Positions 23,015 through 29,310 of a stretch of DNA of 32,597 nt are shown here, piece by piece. Below the pieces are notes generated by a model. The model made no database searches. It saw only the letters and a program-made list of their open reading frames with translations, and was not told where the DNA came from. Each line of letters starts with the position of its first letter. Position 1 is the first letter of the stretch. A program made the position numbers and the translations under genes. This DNA comes from Oscillospiraceae bacterium (GTDB lineage Bacteria; Bacillota; Clostridia; Oscillospirales; Oscillospiraceae), in assembly GCA_015067785.1 (NCBI GenBank), contig SVLR01000023.1:1-32597 (forward strand), written 5' to 3'.

Positions 23015-23024
23015 CGCCGCCAGA

Positions 23025-23246
23025 TCAAACCGTGCCGCGCACCGGCAATGGCTCTTTTCGAATCACAGCTGCTGTATCCGAAAACTGCTCCAGCACTACA
23101 AACTCGTGATTCCCAAGCTTAAATGTACTGCCGACAGGGACATCAAACAGCTTTACACCCGGTGCGTTATAGGCTTCCACGATCTCACGGATCTGTTCAT
23201 CCGTGAGGACGATTTTCTCGCCATTAATTAAAATGTAGTTATGCAT
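23025..23246 (-). pseudogene. Truncated DGR target-like protein (DUF6273-like N-terminus)
   Basis: From ATG 23246, which overlaps the previous stop by 8 bases (ATGCATAA), 73 residues are encoded: an N-terminal motif (HNYILINGEKIVLTDEQ) and then KLFDVPVGSTFKLGNHEFVV and TAAVIRKEPLP. In clostridial phage proteins of the DUF6273/C-type-lectin type this is only the first third. The long lectin-like domain with the variable repeat should follow, but the frame ends in TGA just where reverse transcriptase sequence begins in another frame. I read it as the remains of a target gene joined to the reverse transcriptase by a deletion. Confidence 0.6.
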
Positions 23247-23571
23247 TTGCTTGTCCTCCTTTGTTTTTATATGCCCACTTGCTGTTATCCACGCAATCTT
23301 TGCAGTAGCAGTCGTGTGGGCAGTTTTCACATATGTAATGTTGATCATCCTCGGCGCAGGGTGCCGGCGGCTCCTTGTAAAAGCAGTATGAGCAATTCAC
23401 ATCCGCCTCCTGCAAATCCTCCACCACGGAAGCTAATAAAGCTTTTGTTTTCTCCAGCTCCTCGGTCAGCTGTTCAATCTTTCTAGCTGCCATTTTGCAG
23501 ATCGTCCGTCTGCATGAACTACCCTTATAACTGAGGCCGCGGAGGTGTTTCGTCAACTCTTTACCTTCCAT
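23239..23571 (-). CDS. Cysteine-rich coiled-coil phage protein
   Basis: Taken from ATG 23571 with GGAGG six bases upstream, giving 110 residues. A basic start (EGKELTKHLRGLSYKGSSCRR) is followed by a coiled coil (RKIEQLTEELEKTKALLASV). A metal-binding part has CSYCFYK, CAEDD and the cluster CENCPHDCYCKDC. Possibly a small DNA- or RNA-binding factor; no family recognised. Its stop overlaps the start of the truncated target gene. Confidence 0.7.
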   Translation of the reverse strand: MEGKELTKHLRGLSYKGSSCRRTICKMAARKIEQLTEELEKTKALLASVVEDLQEADVNCSYCFYKEPPAPCAEDDQHYICENCPHDCYCKDCVDNSKWAYKNKGGQANA

Positions 23572-23573
23572 AC

Positions 23574-23753
23574 TCAGCCTCCATGTTCGGCACGGCCCAT
23601 TTTCTCCAGTGCCTTCCTGGTACCGGGAGATATGCTGACAACCGCTGGCAGCTGATGTTTGTCCCTGAAGTGCTGGGGCTTCAGGCACCTACCGTCGCCG
23701 GCATCGGTATACTTACAGACCATCAGGTGGTCACAGTCTTTACATATATGCAT
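23574..23753 (-). CDS. 59-residue zinc-knuckle protein
   Basis: A short frame from ATG 23753 with AAGGAGC upstream. The start MHICKDCDHLMVCKYTDAG has a CxxC and two further cysteines (C13, C23), a typical small metal knuckle. A basic region and a short C-terminal helix (TRKALEKMGRAEHGG) follow. It is encoded between the Myb-repeat gene and the coiled-coil gene with spacings of two bases. No function assigned. Confidence 0.7.
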   Translation of the reverse strand: MHICKDCDHLMVCKYTDAGDGRCLKPQHFRDKHQLPAVVSISPGTRKALEKMGRAEHGG

Positions 23754-23755
23754 AA

Positions 23756-25066
23756 TTAAGCTCCTTTTCTACTGTTGAGATAACTATATTTTCTAAAACC
23801 TTGCCTTTTTCGTGCAGCCCGGCAAGGTGCGCACACTCGGTTCTCCGTGCGCTCAAAAGATGTGACACCACATCTGACGCAGTATTGTGGTTGGATCCGA
23901 ATAAACTCGATACAGGCATCACAGTCCTCACACCCGGCAGCACAGCAACTATGCAGATCGTCCCAGTTCATACACATAGCCCGCTGGAAGTAATGGTCGT
24001 AATCCACTTTCTTGAGTTCGAGGGTTCTGTGATATAGAACACCGGCAAGCTGCTCCAGCACCGCTTTCGTTTCCGTCCGTGTTCTCGATAGATGTACCGC
24101 TTGTTTAACTGTCGGTACCGGCGCACCGGATCCCCAGGGCTGATCACCAATCATCGCCCGGACCTTATCAGCATTCTCAGTAAGATACACGAAATAGACC
24201 TTTCCTCTAATTGCCTTTTCGGACTTTCCGATTTTTCTGCCAATCTCCGTATAGCTGGCGCCGCTGCGGATTCCATCTGCAAGGATCTTAAAATCCTCAT
24301 CTGTCCACTTGGCCTCCGCACTATGGTTATCTGCTTTCACTGGTCGTTCCTTAATTCCAAGATCTGTGCACCGTCGCTGAATGGCGCCGGCAGATCTATG
24401 CAACATTTCTGATAGCTCTGCATAGCCATACTTATGCATTTTCAGCAGCATAATCAGACGGCTATCCTCGGCAGGTGTCCACGGGTCTTTTCTCTGCAGA
24501 CGAAATGCATTGATATCTTTCTTTCTCTGCTCCGCCACCCAGGGAGGTTCTTCTCCCAATGCCAATGGCTCCATCTTAGAGAAGTCCAGGAAGGAACGAT
24601 TTTTCTCCGCCCATTCCCAAAACTCTTCTAAATAAACCACCCGAAAAGTGCAATTCTCTACCTTCTTGGTGTGGACCGGCAATCCTCGGTTTTGAACCCA
24701 CGATATCATTTTGTAACTGTATGTACTGGAACCGCCACTTACTGCCAGCAGTAGCTGGTTTAACGATATGTACTCGCCGTTCATCAGGAACGCGCCAAGT
24801 CCAAGCCTTTGACGCATAACTTTAATTGCATTCACAGTCTTGCCTAGGTTCTTGGCAAGAGCAGGGATGGAGTACTTGCCGTAATTCTCCTGCAGGTAAT
24901 CCAGTTGCTCCTGGGTCCATTTCTTACGGTACATACCCAGTTTGCCTGCCTTTTGATGGATCGATATCTCAGATCTACAAAGTGTTTTACTTAACTCTTC
25001 CATAGGAAGCTTCCAGTTCTCCCGGAGGTATGCTTCCTCCTCTGGTGTCCATCGCTTACCCATCAT
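23756..25066 (-). CDS. Multi-Myb-like DNA-binding protein with C-terminal zinc ribbon
   Basis: A 436-residue protein with four repeats of a Trp-anchored helix-turn-helix: RWTPEEEAYLRENW (about residue 5), KWTQEQLDYLQENY (about 49), PWTPAEDSRLIMLL (about 195) and KWTDEDFKILADGI (about 250). Each is followed by a recognition helix such as SAGAIQRRC or SEKAIRGK. A MerR-like helix-turn-helix segment (SLNQLLLAVSGGSSTYSYKM) stands between repeats 2 and 3. Two cysteine clusters (CCAAGCEDCDAC; CVRCGV...CAPC) end the protein. It is a likely sequence-specific DNA-binding protein of the early operon, perhaps in replication or regulation. The start overlaps a 39-residue gene. Confidence 0.8.
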   Translation of the reverse strand: MMGKRWTPEEEAYLRENWKLPMEELSKTLCRSEISIHQKAGKLGMYRKKWTQEQLDYLQENYGKYSIPALAKNLGKTVNAIKVMRQRLGLGAFLMNGEYISLNQLLLAVSGGSSTYSYKMISWVQNRGLPVHTKKVENCTFRVVYLEEFWEWAEKNRSFLDFSKMEPLALGEEPPWVAEQRKKDINAFRLQRKDPWTPAEDSRLIMLLKMHKYGYAELSEMLHRSAGAIQRRCTDLGIKERPVKADNHSAEAKWTDEDFKILADGIRSGASYTEIGRKIGKSEKAIRGKVYFVYLTENADKVRAMIGDQPWGSGAPVPTVKQAVHLSRTRTETKAVLEQLAGVLYHRTLELKKVDYDHYFQRAMCMNWDDLHSCCAAGCEDCDACIEFIRIQPQYCVRCGVTSFERTENRVCAPCRAARKRQGFRKYSYLNSRKGA

Positions 25067-25175
25067 TATTGCTCTTGTAGAACGCAGGGCATTCTAAACA
25101 TCTTCGTTCTTCTTGTTTTTTCATAAAAGCCTCCTTAACTGCTTGCAAAGGAGACCGCATTGTGTTATAATTCAC
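25056..25175 (-). CDS. 39-residue peptide before the Myb-repeat gene
   Basis: GTG at 25175 with GGAGG upstream, reading MNYNTMRSPLQAVKEAFMKK and ending with CLECPAFYKSNNDG. An internal ATG (25124) also has a good AGGAGG, giving a 22-residue product. The stop is inside the first codons of the Myb-repeat gene (ATGGGTAA), so it may serve as a leader for coupled translation. The upstream 25176-25245 stretch has only a hairpin-like GC-rich segment. Confidence 0.55.
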   Translation of the reverse strand: MNYNTMRSPLQAVKEAFMKKQEERRCLECPAFYKSNNDG

Positions 25176-25245
25176 TTAGCGGCCTCCTTTGGCTGTTGTA
25201 TTGTGCGCGGTGCCTTGACTTTGACCGGTTAGGCGCCGCCTTTTT

Positions 25246-25434
25246 CTATATCCTCTGTTGCGCAAATTTTAGTGAATTTGGATGAATCCAAACTTCGTCA
25301 CCGGTTTTATAATGCTTGAGATATATCCTGCCATCCTTGTCTGCACTAATGACCATATAAGCACCGGGATCCATTCCGTGGATTCTAAGTCTTTCTGATT
25401 GCTGTTCATTGGGAACAGGATAGCGAAAACTCAT
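25246..25434 (-). CDS. Small phage protein (DUF6906-like)
   Basis: 62 residues: SFRYPVPNEQQSERLRIHGM, then DPGAYMVISADKDGRIYLKH and TGDEVWI. The pattern N-x-x-Q-x-x-x-L-x-x-x-G followed by beta strands is like the DUF6906 phage proteins. The 26165-26332 product has a similar pattern. The start overlaps the upstream stop by 4 bases. Function unknown. Confidence 0.6.
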   Translation of the reverse strand: MSFRYPVPNEQQSERLRIHGMDPGAYMVISADKDGRIYLKHYKTGDEVWIHPNSLKFAQQRI

Positions 25435-25745
25435 ACTCTACCTTCTTTCTTCCACCTGCGGATCGCTCGGTCGATCTTCACTGCTGCAACCATACCGCAA
25501 ACTAGCACACCCACGTTGGCCAAGAATACCACGGTTGACGTGTCCATAAGTGCCGCCACAAACAGTGCCGCCACAAGGATGCAGATAAGGACCTGGATCG
25601 CTGTCCACAGGATCCTTCGCTGCATCTCCATTGCCCTTACGTCCCTGAATTCTTTTGCAGCATCCGCCACACTTTTCTTTTGCGACTCCCGGTTGGCAAG
25701 CTGCATAGCCTGCTGATCCTGCTGTTCAAATTCTTGCTGACTCAT
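25431..25745 (-). CDS. Small membrane protein with two transmembrane helices
   Basis: 104 residues with a charged cytoplasmic coiled-coil start (QEFEQQDQQAMQLANRESQK, DAAKEFRDVRAMEMQRR). Two hydrophobic helices follow (TAIQVLICILVAALFVAALM and VVFLANVGVLVCGMVAAVKI), joined by a short loop, then a basic end (RAIRRWKKEGRV). Topology with both ends inside is predicted. ATG 25745 has GGAGG upstream. Possible roles include superinfection exclusion, but nothing in the sequence decides it. Confidence 0.72.
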   Translation of the reverse strand: MSQQEFEQQDQQAMQLANRESQKKSVADAAKEFRDVRAMEMQRRILWTAIQVLICILVAALFVAALMDTSTVVFLANVGVLVCGMVAAVKIDRAIRRWKKEGRV

Positions 25746-26007
25746 AATGTTTCCTCCTTTTTTTACACCCCAAATGGGGAGTTTTCTTTTTTAGCACAGT
25801 CCCCACCGACCGTGGAATGCTACGCCGCTGTTGCAGCTCGCTCCCGCGCAGCGTAAGGAGTCACTGCGCACCCAAACCCTTATGTTATATTTTTATATTG
25901 GCCCTGCCGGCATTCCAGCCGGAGCACCTTTCGGAGAGCTGCTTCTTACAGGCTGCAGCTTATCAGATAGGAGAAGGAAATAAGATGCGGTGATGTCAGA
26001 GCACCGC
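25746..26007 (-). other. Gene-free stretch with several hairpins after the tRNA-like gene
   Basis: No convincing coding frame. On the - strand, GCGGTG/CACCGC follows the tRNA-like gene directly. CCGGC/GCCGG lies near 25905-25920. An 8-bp stem TACGCTGC/GCGGCGTA (one G-T) surrounds a GC-rich loop near 25820-25856. CTCCCC/GGGGTG precedes the next ribosome-binding site. The clustered stems suggest a processed or structured RNA leader, but I do not recognise a class. Confidence 0.4.
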
Positions 26008-26082
26008 TGGAGGGCAAGGCCGGATTCGAACCGACTACTTCCTGCTGTGCTGCAGGTGTGCTTCCGGAAGCACCTCTTGCCC
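26008..26082 (-). tRNA. tRNA-like gene with encoded CCA, abnormal anticodon loop (Cys-like)
   Basis: On the - strand it has a perfect 7-bp acceptor stem (GGGCAAG/CTTGCCC), a 4-bp D stem (GTGC/GCAC, loop TTCCGGAA), a 5-bp anticodon stem (CCTGC/GCAGG), a 5-base variable region and a 5-bp T stem with loop TTCGAAT. A U discriminator and encoded CCA complete it. Total length is 75 bases. The anticodon loop AGCACA has six bases, no U33, and could only show GCA (Cys, which fits the U discriminator). U8 is also missing. All stems are intact, so it is not randomly decayed. It may be a non-decoding tRNA mimic, a tRNA with a noncanonical loop, or a recent pseudogene. Confidence 0.6.
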
Positions 26083-26164
26083 GTATTGCCGCCACAAGGA
26101 CGGCATATGTCACGCCACCGTCTATTTACAGAATTAACAACCTGTTCCCAGTCGCCTGGGATTT

Positions 26165-26332
26165 TCAATCTTTGGAAACGATCATCGGCTCTTTTGTGTC
26201 TTTTGTCCGAATGATCATTGTATGAGGATAATCGAACAGCACCTCATACAGCGCAGGGAATAATCCCTTGCTTGCGAGTAAGATCGCCTGCTCCCGTGTA
26301 GGTTCTTTCTTCTCTGCCATTGACCTGATCAT
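26165..26332 (-). CDS. Small phage protein (DUF6906-like)
   Basis: 55 residues from ATG 26332, which overlaps the upstream stop by ATGA; a longer frame to 26386 would run inside the previous gene. The product MIRSMAEKKEPTREQAILLA, then KGLFPALYEVLFDYPHTMII and a short tail has the Q-x-x-x-L-x-x-x-G pattern seen also at 25246. Function unknown. The downstream 26083-26164 stretch contains no gene and leads into the tRNA-like gene. Confidence 0.62.
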   Translation of the reverse strand: MIRSMAEKKEPTREQAILLASKGLFPALYEVLFDYPHTMIIRTKDTKEPMIVSKD

Positions 26333-26580
26333 TCGTCGGGCGGTAGCGTAATGATGATACCAGTCCGATCCCCATAATTTTGCCACATCGGACCCCGGGA
26401 ATCAGCGGTCATATTTTGCAATCCTGTGCGGAATATTGCAGCAGATGCTGGATCGTGATTCCCAAGCTGGGTGTAAATGCCACTTATAAGAATTGCTACA
26501 TCATTCATCATTTCCACAATGCTTCCGGATGCATGAATAATTTGCTGCTTGTTTTTCTTATTAATGTTTGCCTGAATCAT
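26329..26580 (-). CDS. Hypothetical phage protein (83 aa)
   Basis: A mostly helical protein: QANINKKNKQQIIHASGSIV, then MMNDVAILISGIYTQLGNHD and SAAIFRTGLQNMTAD. It ends with GDRTGIIITLPPDE. It has GGAGG upstream of the ATG and a 4-base overlap with the following gene. No family recognised; it is one member of the leftward early operon. Confidence 0.62.
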   Translation of the reverse strand: MIQANINKKNKQQIIHASGSIVEMMNDVAILISGIYTQLGNHDPASAAIFRTGLQNMTADSRGPMWQNYGDRTGIIITLPPDE

Positions 26581-26593
26581 ATAGAGGCCCTCC

Positions 26594-26800
26594 TTAAACT
26601 TCTAATCCCATAAATCTAAGAAATGGTAATTTGGGAATTTTCATACGGTTGCCCACAAAAGTGAACTCATACCCAACCAGGTCCGGTCGTTGGCGCGCCG
26701 TGACTCTGATCGTCTGGGGATTTGCTCCCAGCACTCCGCTCACCTGCTCCGGTGTAAGGAAAGCCTTATCCAAATTTTTGATTTCCTGTAATGTCAACAT
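26594..26800 (-). CDS. Small helix-turn-helix protein (excisionase-like)
   Basis: The start at ATG 26800 is set by AAGGAGG at the right spacing. The 68 residues carry a winged-helix pattern: FLTPEQVSGVLGANPQTIRV, then ARQRPDLVGYEFTFVGNRMK and IPKLPFLRFMG. The first part is a MerR/excisionase-type helix-turn-helix and the VGNRMKIPKLPF segment forms the wing. An excisionase or a replication-associated regulator fits its place in the early operon. It is far from the integrase, so the excisionase role is tentative. Confidence 0.65.
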   Translation of the reverse strand: MLTLQEIKNLDKAFLTPEQVSGVLGANPQTIRVTARQRPDLVGYEFTFVGNRMKIPKLPFLRFMGLEV

Positions 26801-26840
26801 TGTTTTTTCCTCCTTGTTATGTAATTGACGGTGGTAATTT

Positions 26841-26996
26841 TCACAGCCCCTCGTTCTTTTGTTTTTCTCCTTTGACCTGCTCTGCCATAGCTGCCACACC
26901 CTCGGCAAAGCCGACAAAGTACTGCCTTTTTGCGTCAGGCAGATCTGCGATAGCCTCAGCCATCGATTGAACGATCTTATTCTCGTTTTCGCTCAT
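26841..26996 (-). CDS. 51-residue small phage protein
   Basis: ATG 26996 with AGGGAGGTG upstream. The product begins SENENKIVQSMAEAIADLPD and continues KRQYFVGFAEGVAAMAEQ. Short helical proteins with a Y/F-x-x-G-F/Y-x-x-G pattern are frequent in the early regions of Firmicutes phages. The start overlaps the upstream gene stop by 4 bases. Function unknown. Confidence 0.68.
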   Translation of the reverse strand: MSENENKIVQSMAEAIADLPDAKRQYFVGFAEGVAAMAEQVKGEKQKNEGL

Positions 26997-27301
26997 ATTT
27001 TCACCTCCCTCTTAATGCCGGCAATATATACTCCTGGAAAGTCCCGTTTTTCCTCTTCCGACTCGCCGATAATTGCTTCCATATGCGGGTTTGCACTTAA
27101 AGCCAATATAAAGTCGTATTCCCTCTGAAATACGATTATCTGGTTATATGCCGCACCGCAAAAGCCGATTGCCTTCGCCTTTGTTTCAAATTCTAAGAAT
27201 GAAGTATTCAGCATTTTAAGAAGAGACTCTTTTGAGGGTGTCCCCGATCTCACTGCTTGCAGCTCCACCTGCCTGCGGTGAGATCTATTTTTATTCTTCA
27301 T
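26993..27301 (-). CDS. Hypothetical phage protein (102 aa)
   Basis: A basic start (KNKNRSHRRQVELQAVRSG) is followed by a helical region (TPSKESLLKMLNTSFLEFET, KAIGFCGAAYNQIIVFQREY) and a beta end (GVYIAGIKREVKI). It is the first gene of the leftward run 26993-19366 on this side of the divergently oriented genes. A good GGAGGTGAGGAG ribosome-binding site is present. No family recognised. Confidence 0.62.
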   Translation of the reverse strand: MKNKNRSHRRQVELQAVRSGTPSKESLLKMLNTSFLEFETKAKAIGFCGAAYNQIIVFQREYDFILALSANPHMEAIIGESEEEKRDFPGVYIAGIKREVKI

Positions 27302-27384
27302 CTCCTCACCTCCTCGCTCCTTTCAAATTTTCTCATTTAGGAATTACGAATCCCACTGTTTTCTTTTATTTTCTCTTACATATC

Positions 27385-27413
27385 TTGCGCCTTTTCCCTT
27401 AATTTGATAGAAT
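27385..27413 (+). promoter_or_regulatory. Promoter before the 81-residue + strand gene
   Basis: TTGCGC (27385-27390), a 17-base spacer and TAGAAT (27408-27413), 24 bases before the TTG start with GGGAGGTG between. The -35 box is weak. Confidence 0.5.
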
Positions 27414-27436
27414 CGTTCCGAAGGGAGGTGAATATA

Positions 27437-27682
27437 TTGACTAAAGAAGATCTTTACAAGCTGGCTTCTGAAACAAGCCGCAAGGTCGTTGAAAACAATT
27501 TGGATCTGATCCGGGAGCAGATTCGCAGTGCAACCCACAACGAAGACGGCTCTGCCGTGTCCCTCAAAGACTTGGCGTCGGTTGTTGCGGCGTTATCCAT
27601 AACATTAGCCCCGGACATATCCGCTGCCGTTACAGCGAGTATGCTTGTTGAGTTGGGCCTTGTGTCTCTCGAAGACGCTTAA
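27437..27682 (+). CDS. Hypothetical helical protein (81 aa)
   Basis: The start is taken at TTG 27437, seven bases after GGGAGGTG. The product is MTKEDLYKLASETSRKVVEN, then LDLIREQIRSATHNEDGSAV and a long hydrophobic helical end (KDLASVVAALSITLAPDISA). Its 3' part overlaps a leftward gene (27630-27788) on the other strand by about 50 bases. No known family. Helical bundle or membrane-associated protein are both possible. Confidence 0.6.
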   Translation: MTKEDLYKLASETSRKVVENNLDLIREQIRSATHNEDGSAVSLKDLASVVAALSITLAPDISAAVTASMLVELGLVSLEDA

Positions 27683-27788
27683 CCGCATCAGAAATAGATG
27701 CATCGTCCAAAGTCAAGCCTTGCCGATCTTGCAGCGCCAGCACAAGATCGGCAATTTCTTTACTTTCGCAATCAAGAATAACTTTCAT
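27630..27788 (-). CDS. 52-residue small protein, leftward from repeat A
   Basis: ATG 27788 follows GGAGGAGGTGAGAG, which is part of duplicated region A. The product is MKVILDCESKEIADLVLALQ, then DRQGLTLDDASISDAVKRLR and a polar end. The first strand and two helices resemble a small ribbon-helix-helix-like or immunity-type fold, unassigned. It overlaps the 3' end of the + strand gene at 27437. Confidence 0.6.
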   Translation of the reverse strand: MKVILDCESKEIADLVLALQDRQGLTLDDASISDAVKRLRETQGPTQQAYSL

Positions 27789-27790
27789 CC

Positions 27791-27890
27791 TCTCACCTCC
27801 TCCTATTGTGCCGCCACCATTACTTGAAATGCTCCTGAAGAACTCCTATAATATGTTCATAAGCTGTTGCAGCAGCTGAATACATTAGGA
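27791..27890. repeat. Duplicated divergent regulatory region, copy A
   Basis: About 100 bp nearly aligned base for base with 28591-28690, roughly 80 percent identical by eye. It holds the leftward gene's ribosome-binding site (complement CACCTCCTCC), the rightward promoter TTGAAA (27824-27829)-17-TATAAT (27847-27852) and a dyad AGCTG-6-CAGCT (27862-27877). In copy B the dyad becomes GGCTG-6-CAGCC, so the outermost pair changes on both sides and pairing is kept. Confidence 0.8.
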
Positions 27891-27899
27891 GGTAAATTT

Positions 27900-28283
27900 A
27901 TGAAACTCAACATTGATTGTATCCGGGATACTCTTCTGGAGCTCGAAAAGTTGCCTGTCGATTGCCATACGGTATATACCTTTCAAAAATCCATTGAACG
28001 TCACGGCATTGAGAATGTGGAATACACCCTGGCAAAACTCCAAGAGGCTGATTACATAAAAGCCGACATCCGCTTGCATGAAGCCGGACGATACGATTTT
28101 TACGGGATCTATTGTATATCATTTGCAGGGCACGAATTCCTTGAGTCTGTCAAACAACCAAGTATCTGGGAGAAACTAAAGCAAGCCACAACAACCGGAA
28201 GTACTGCTGGTGTTTCTATGCTCAAGGAGATTGCTGTTGAGCTAGGAAAGGAAATGCTGCGCAAAAAATTCGGATTGACCTAA
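27900..28283 (+). CDS. DUF2513-like protein
   Basis: The start ATG 27900 follows AGGAGG with a good spacer. The 127-residue protein begins KLNIDCIRDTLLELEKLPVD, the hallmark of the DUF2513 family. A winged-helix-like middle follows (NVEYTLAKLQEADYIKADI, YGIYCISFAGHEFLESVK). The C-terminal helix is Ala/Gly-rich (TTTGSTAGVSMLKEIAVE). DUF2513 proteins are common in phages and mobile elements; the role is not known. It has its own strong promoter in repeat A. Confidence 0.78.
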   Translation: MKLNIDCIRDTLLELEKLPVDCHTVYTFQKSIERHGIENVEYTLAKLQEADYIKADIRLHEAGRYDFYGIYCISFAGHEFLESVKQPSIWEKLKQATTTGSTAGVSMLKEIAVELGKEMLRKKFGLT

Positions 28284-28588
28284 TCTGTATCCGATGGCAT
28301 TACATCAAGCAAACGGATAGCAGCTGCAATGGGGTCTAGATATGTTGCTTTTGTAACTGCGTCTTCCGGCATATCCGGTCTGCGGTAAAGGGGCAGTTCC
28401 TCCCAATTTTCTACCGGACAAGGTCCATACTCTATGGGCCAGTCCCACCATTTAAATGATTTGTATATCCGGATCAGCTTAGCTTTGGGAGAGCCCTTTA
28501 GATAGTCGTATGCTTCCCTTGCCTTTTGAAGAAAATACTCTTCTGACCCTACGCCCTCGGCAATATTGATATCGATTTCAATATCCAT
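28280..28588 (-). CDS. Hypothetical protein (102 aa), leftward from repeat B
   Basis: An acidic protein: MDIEIDINIAEGVGSEEYFL, then KAREAYDYLKGSPKAKLIRI, the aromatic FKWWDWPIEYGPCP and LPLYRRPDMPEDAVT. ATG 28588 follows GGAGGAGGTGAGA in repeat B. The stop overlaps the end of the opposing DUF2513-like gene by 4 bases, so the two transcripts converge. No family recognised. Confidence 0.62.
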   Translation of the reverse strand: MDIEIDINIAEGVGSEEYFLQKAREAYDYLKGSPKAKLIRIYKSFKWWDWPIEYGPCPVENWEELPLYRRPDMPEDAVTKATYLDPIAAAIRLLDVMPSDTD

Positions 28589-28590
28589 AG

Positions 28591-28690
28591 TCTCACCTCC
28601 TCCTATTGCTCCGCCACTGTTACTTGAAATACTCCCGGAAAGCTCCTATAATATGCTCGCAGGCTGTTCCAGCAGCCGAGTACATAAGAA
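28591..28690. repeat. Duplicated divergent regulatory region, copy B
   Basis: Second copy of the region at 27791-27890. The + strand promoter is TTGAAA (28624-28629)-17-TATAAT (28647-28652). The dyad GGCTG-6-CAGCC lies at 28662-28677, just after the expected start of transcription, so it can be an operator or a 5'-mRNA stem. Confidence 0.8.
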
Positions 28691-28702
28691 AGGAGAATTA
28701 TA

Positions 28703-28909
28703 ATGACAAATAAAGCAAGGGAGCTGCTACAGAAAATGGCCTCCGCTTATGATGTCGATCATCGCAATGACTTTGACAGTACCTTTTACATTGGCTTTCC
28801 GGATGCTGTAATTCGCGAATTGGACATTGGTAATTACATTGTTAAGCAGAACGATGTTACGGGCACGATTAAACTAACCGACTACGGTTATAACGAAGCT
28901 AAAAAGTAA
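28703..28909 (+). CDS. Small protein expressed from repeat B (68 aa)
   Basis: ATG 28703 with AAAGGAG upstream. It starts TNKARELLQKMASAYDVDHR, continues FYIGFPDAVIRELDIGNYIV and ends with DVTGTIKLTDYGYNEAKK. Short helical plus winged layout resembles the central part of DUF2513-type proteins, and like the DUF2513-like gene it is driven by a copy of the duplicated promoter. The two loci may be paralogous divergent pairs in which the coding parts have diverged. Function unknown. Confidence 0.65.
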   Translation: MTNKARELLQKMASAYDVDHRNDFDSTFYIGFPDAVIRELDIGNYIVKQNDVTGTIKLTDYGYNEAKK

Positions 28910-28910
28910 A

Positions 28911-29153
28911 TCACTTCCGTCCGATGAGATGATCTTCGGGCGGATTTGCTTCTTTCACCCTTTGGCACGCCTCATCGAAGTGTCCATCCGGCATAAAGGA
29001 AAATTCGCTTAAATTTATAGAGAGATTTGCCTTTGCCGGTTTATTGGTCTCGTGACGAAATTCAATAGCCTCAACGCCTGTACCAATCGTTTTTCCGTCC
29101 AGCTCCACGATGGTCCCTCTTCCGGTGTAGAGTATTTTGAGTTTCGCGTTCAT
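28911..29153 (-). CDS. First leftward early protein (80 aa), opposite the repressor gene
   Basis: Taken from ATG 29153 with GAGGAGGTGAGG upstream. The product starts NAKLKILYTGRGTIVELDGK and continues with TGVEAIEFRHETNKPAKANL and SINLSEFSFMPDG, an all-beta small domain, then a short helix (DEACQRVKEAN). It stands in the Cro/early position, divergent from the CI-like repressor, but shows no helix-turn-helix. It is transcribed from the promoter at 29200-29228. Function unknown. Confidence 0.68.
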   Translation of the reverse strand: MNAKLKILYTGRGTIVELDGKTIGTGVEAIEFRHETNKPAKANLSINLSEFSFMPDGHFDEACQRVKEANPPEDHLIGRK

Positions 29154-29185
29154 ATCCTCACCTCCTCGCATCGCTTTTCTATTTT

Positions 29186-29286
29186 CTCTCGTCGAGAGTA
29201 TCTTATATCGAGTTGCGAGTTTTGTCAAGATGTTTTTTTGCTTTTTTAAAATTTTTATTGACAACGCGAGTTTTTTGTTGTAGAGT
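29186..29286. promoter_or_regulatory. Lysogeny switch: divergent promoters and operator repeats
   Basis: Leftward: TTGACA (29223-29228)-17-TAAGAT (29200-29205). Rightward, for the repressor: TTGACA (29258-29263)-17-TAGAGT (29281-29286). GCGAGTT/CGAGTT elements recur: CGAGTTGCGAGTT in the leftward spacer and GCGAGTT just after the rightward -35. An inverted CTCTCGTCGAGAG lies at 29186-29198. These are the likely operators of the CI-like protein. Confidence 0.8.
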
Positions 29287-29310
29287 GCAAGTAGAAAGCG
29301 AGGTAAAACT

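Noticed and set aside
25195..25245. Rightward intrinsic terminator (GCGGTGCCT/AGGCGCCGC followed by CTTTTT)
   Set aside because: No rightward gene precedes it; it may be a leader hairpin of the leftward transcript and was not called separately.
25893..26214. Frames on both strands with SRFES/PDSNR-type residues
   Set aside because: These are translations of the tRNA-like gene; the ARPDSNR pattern is typical of a translated tRNA T arm.
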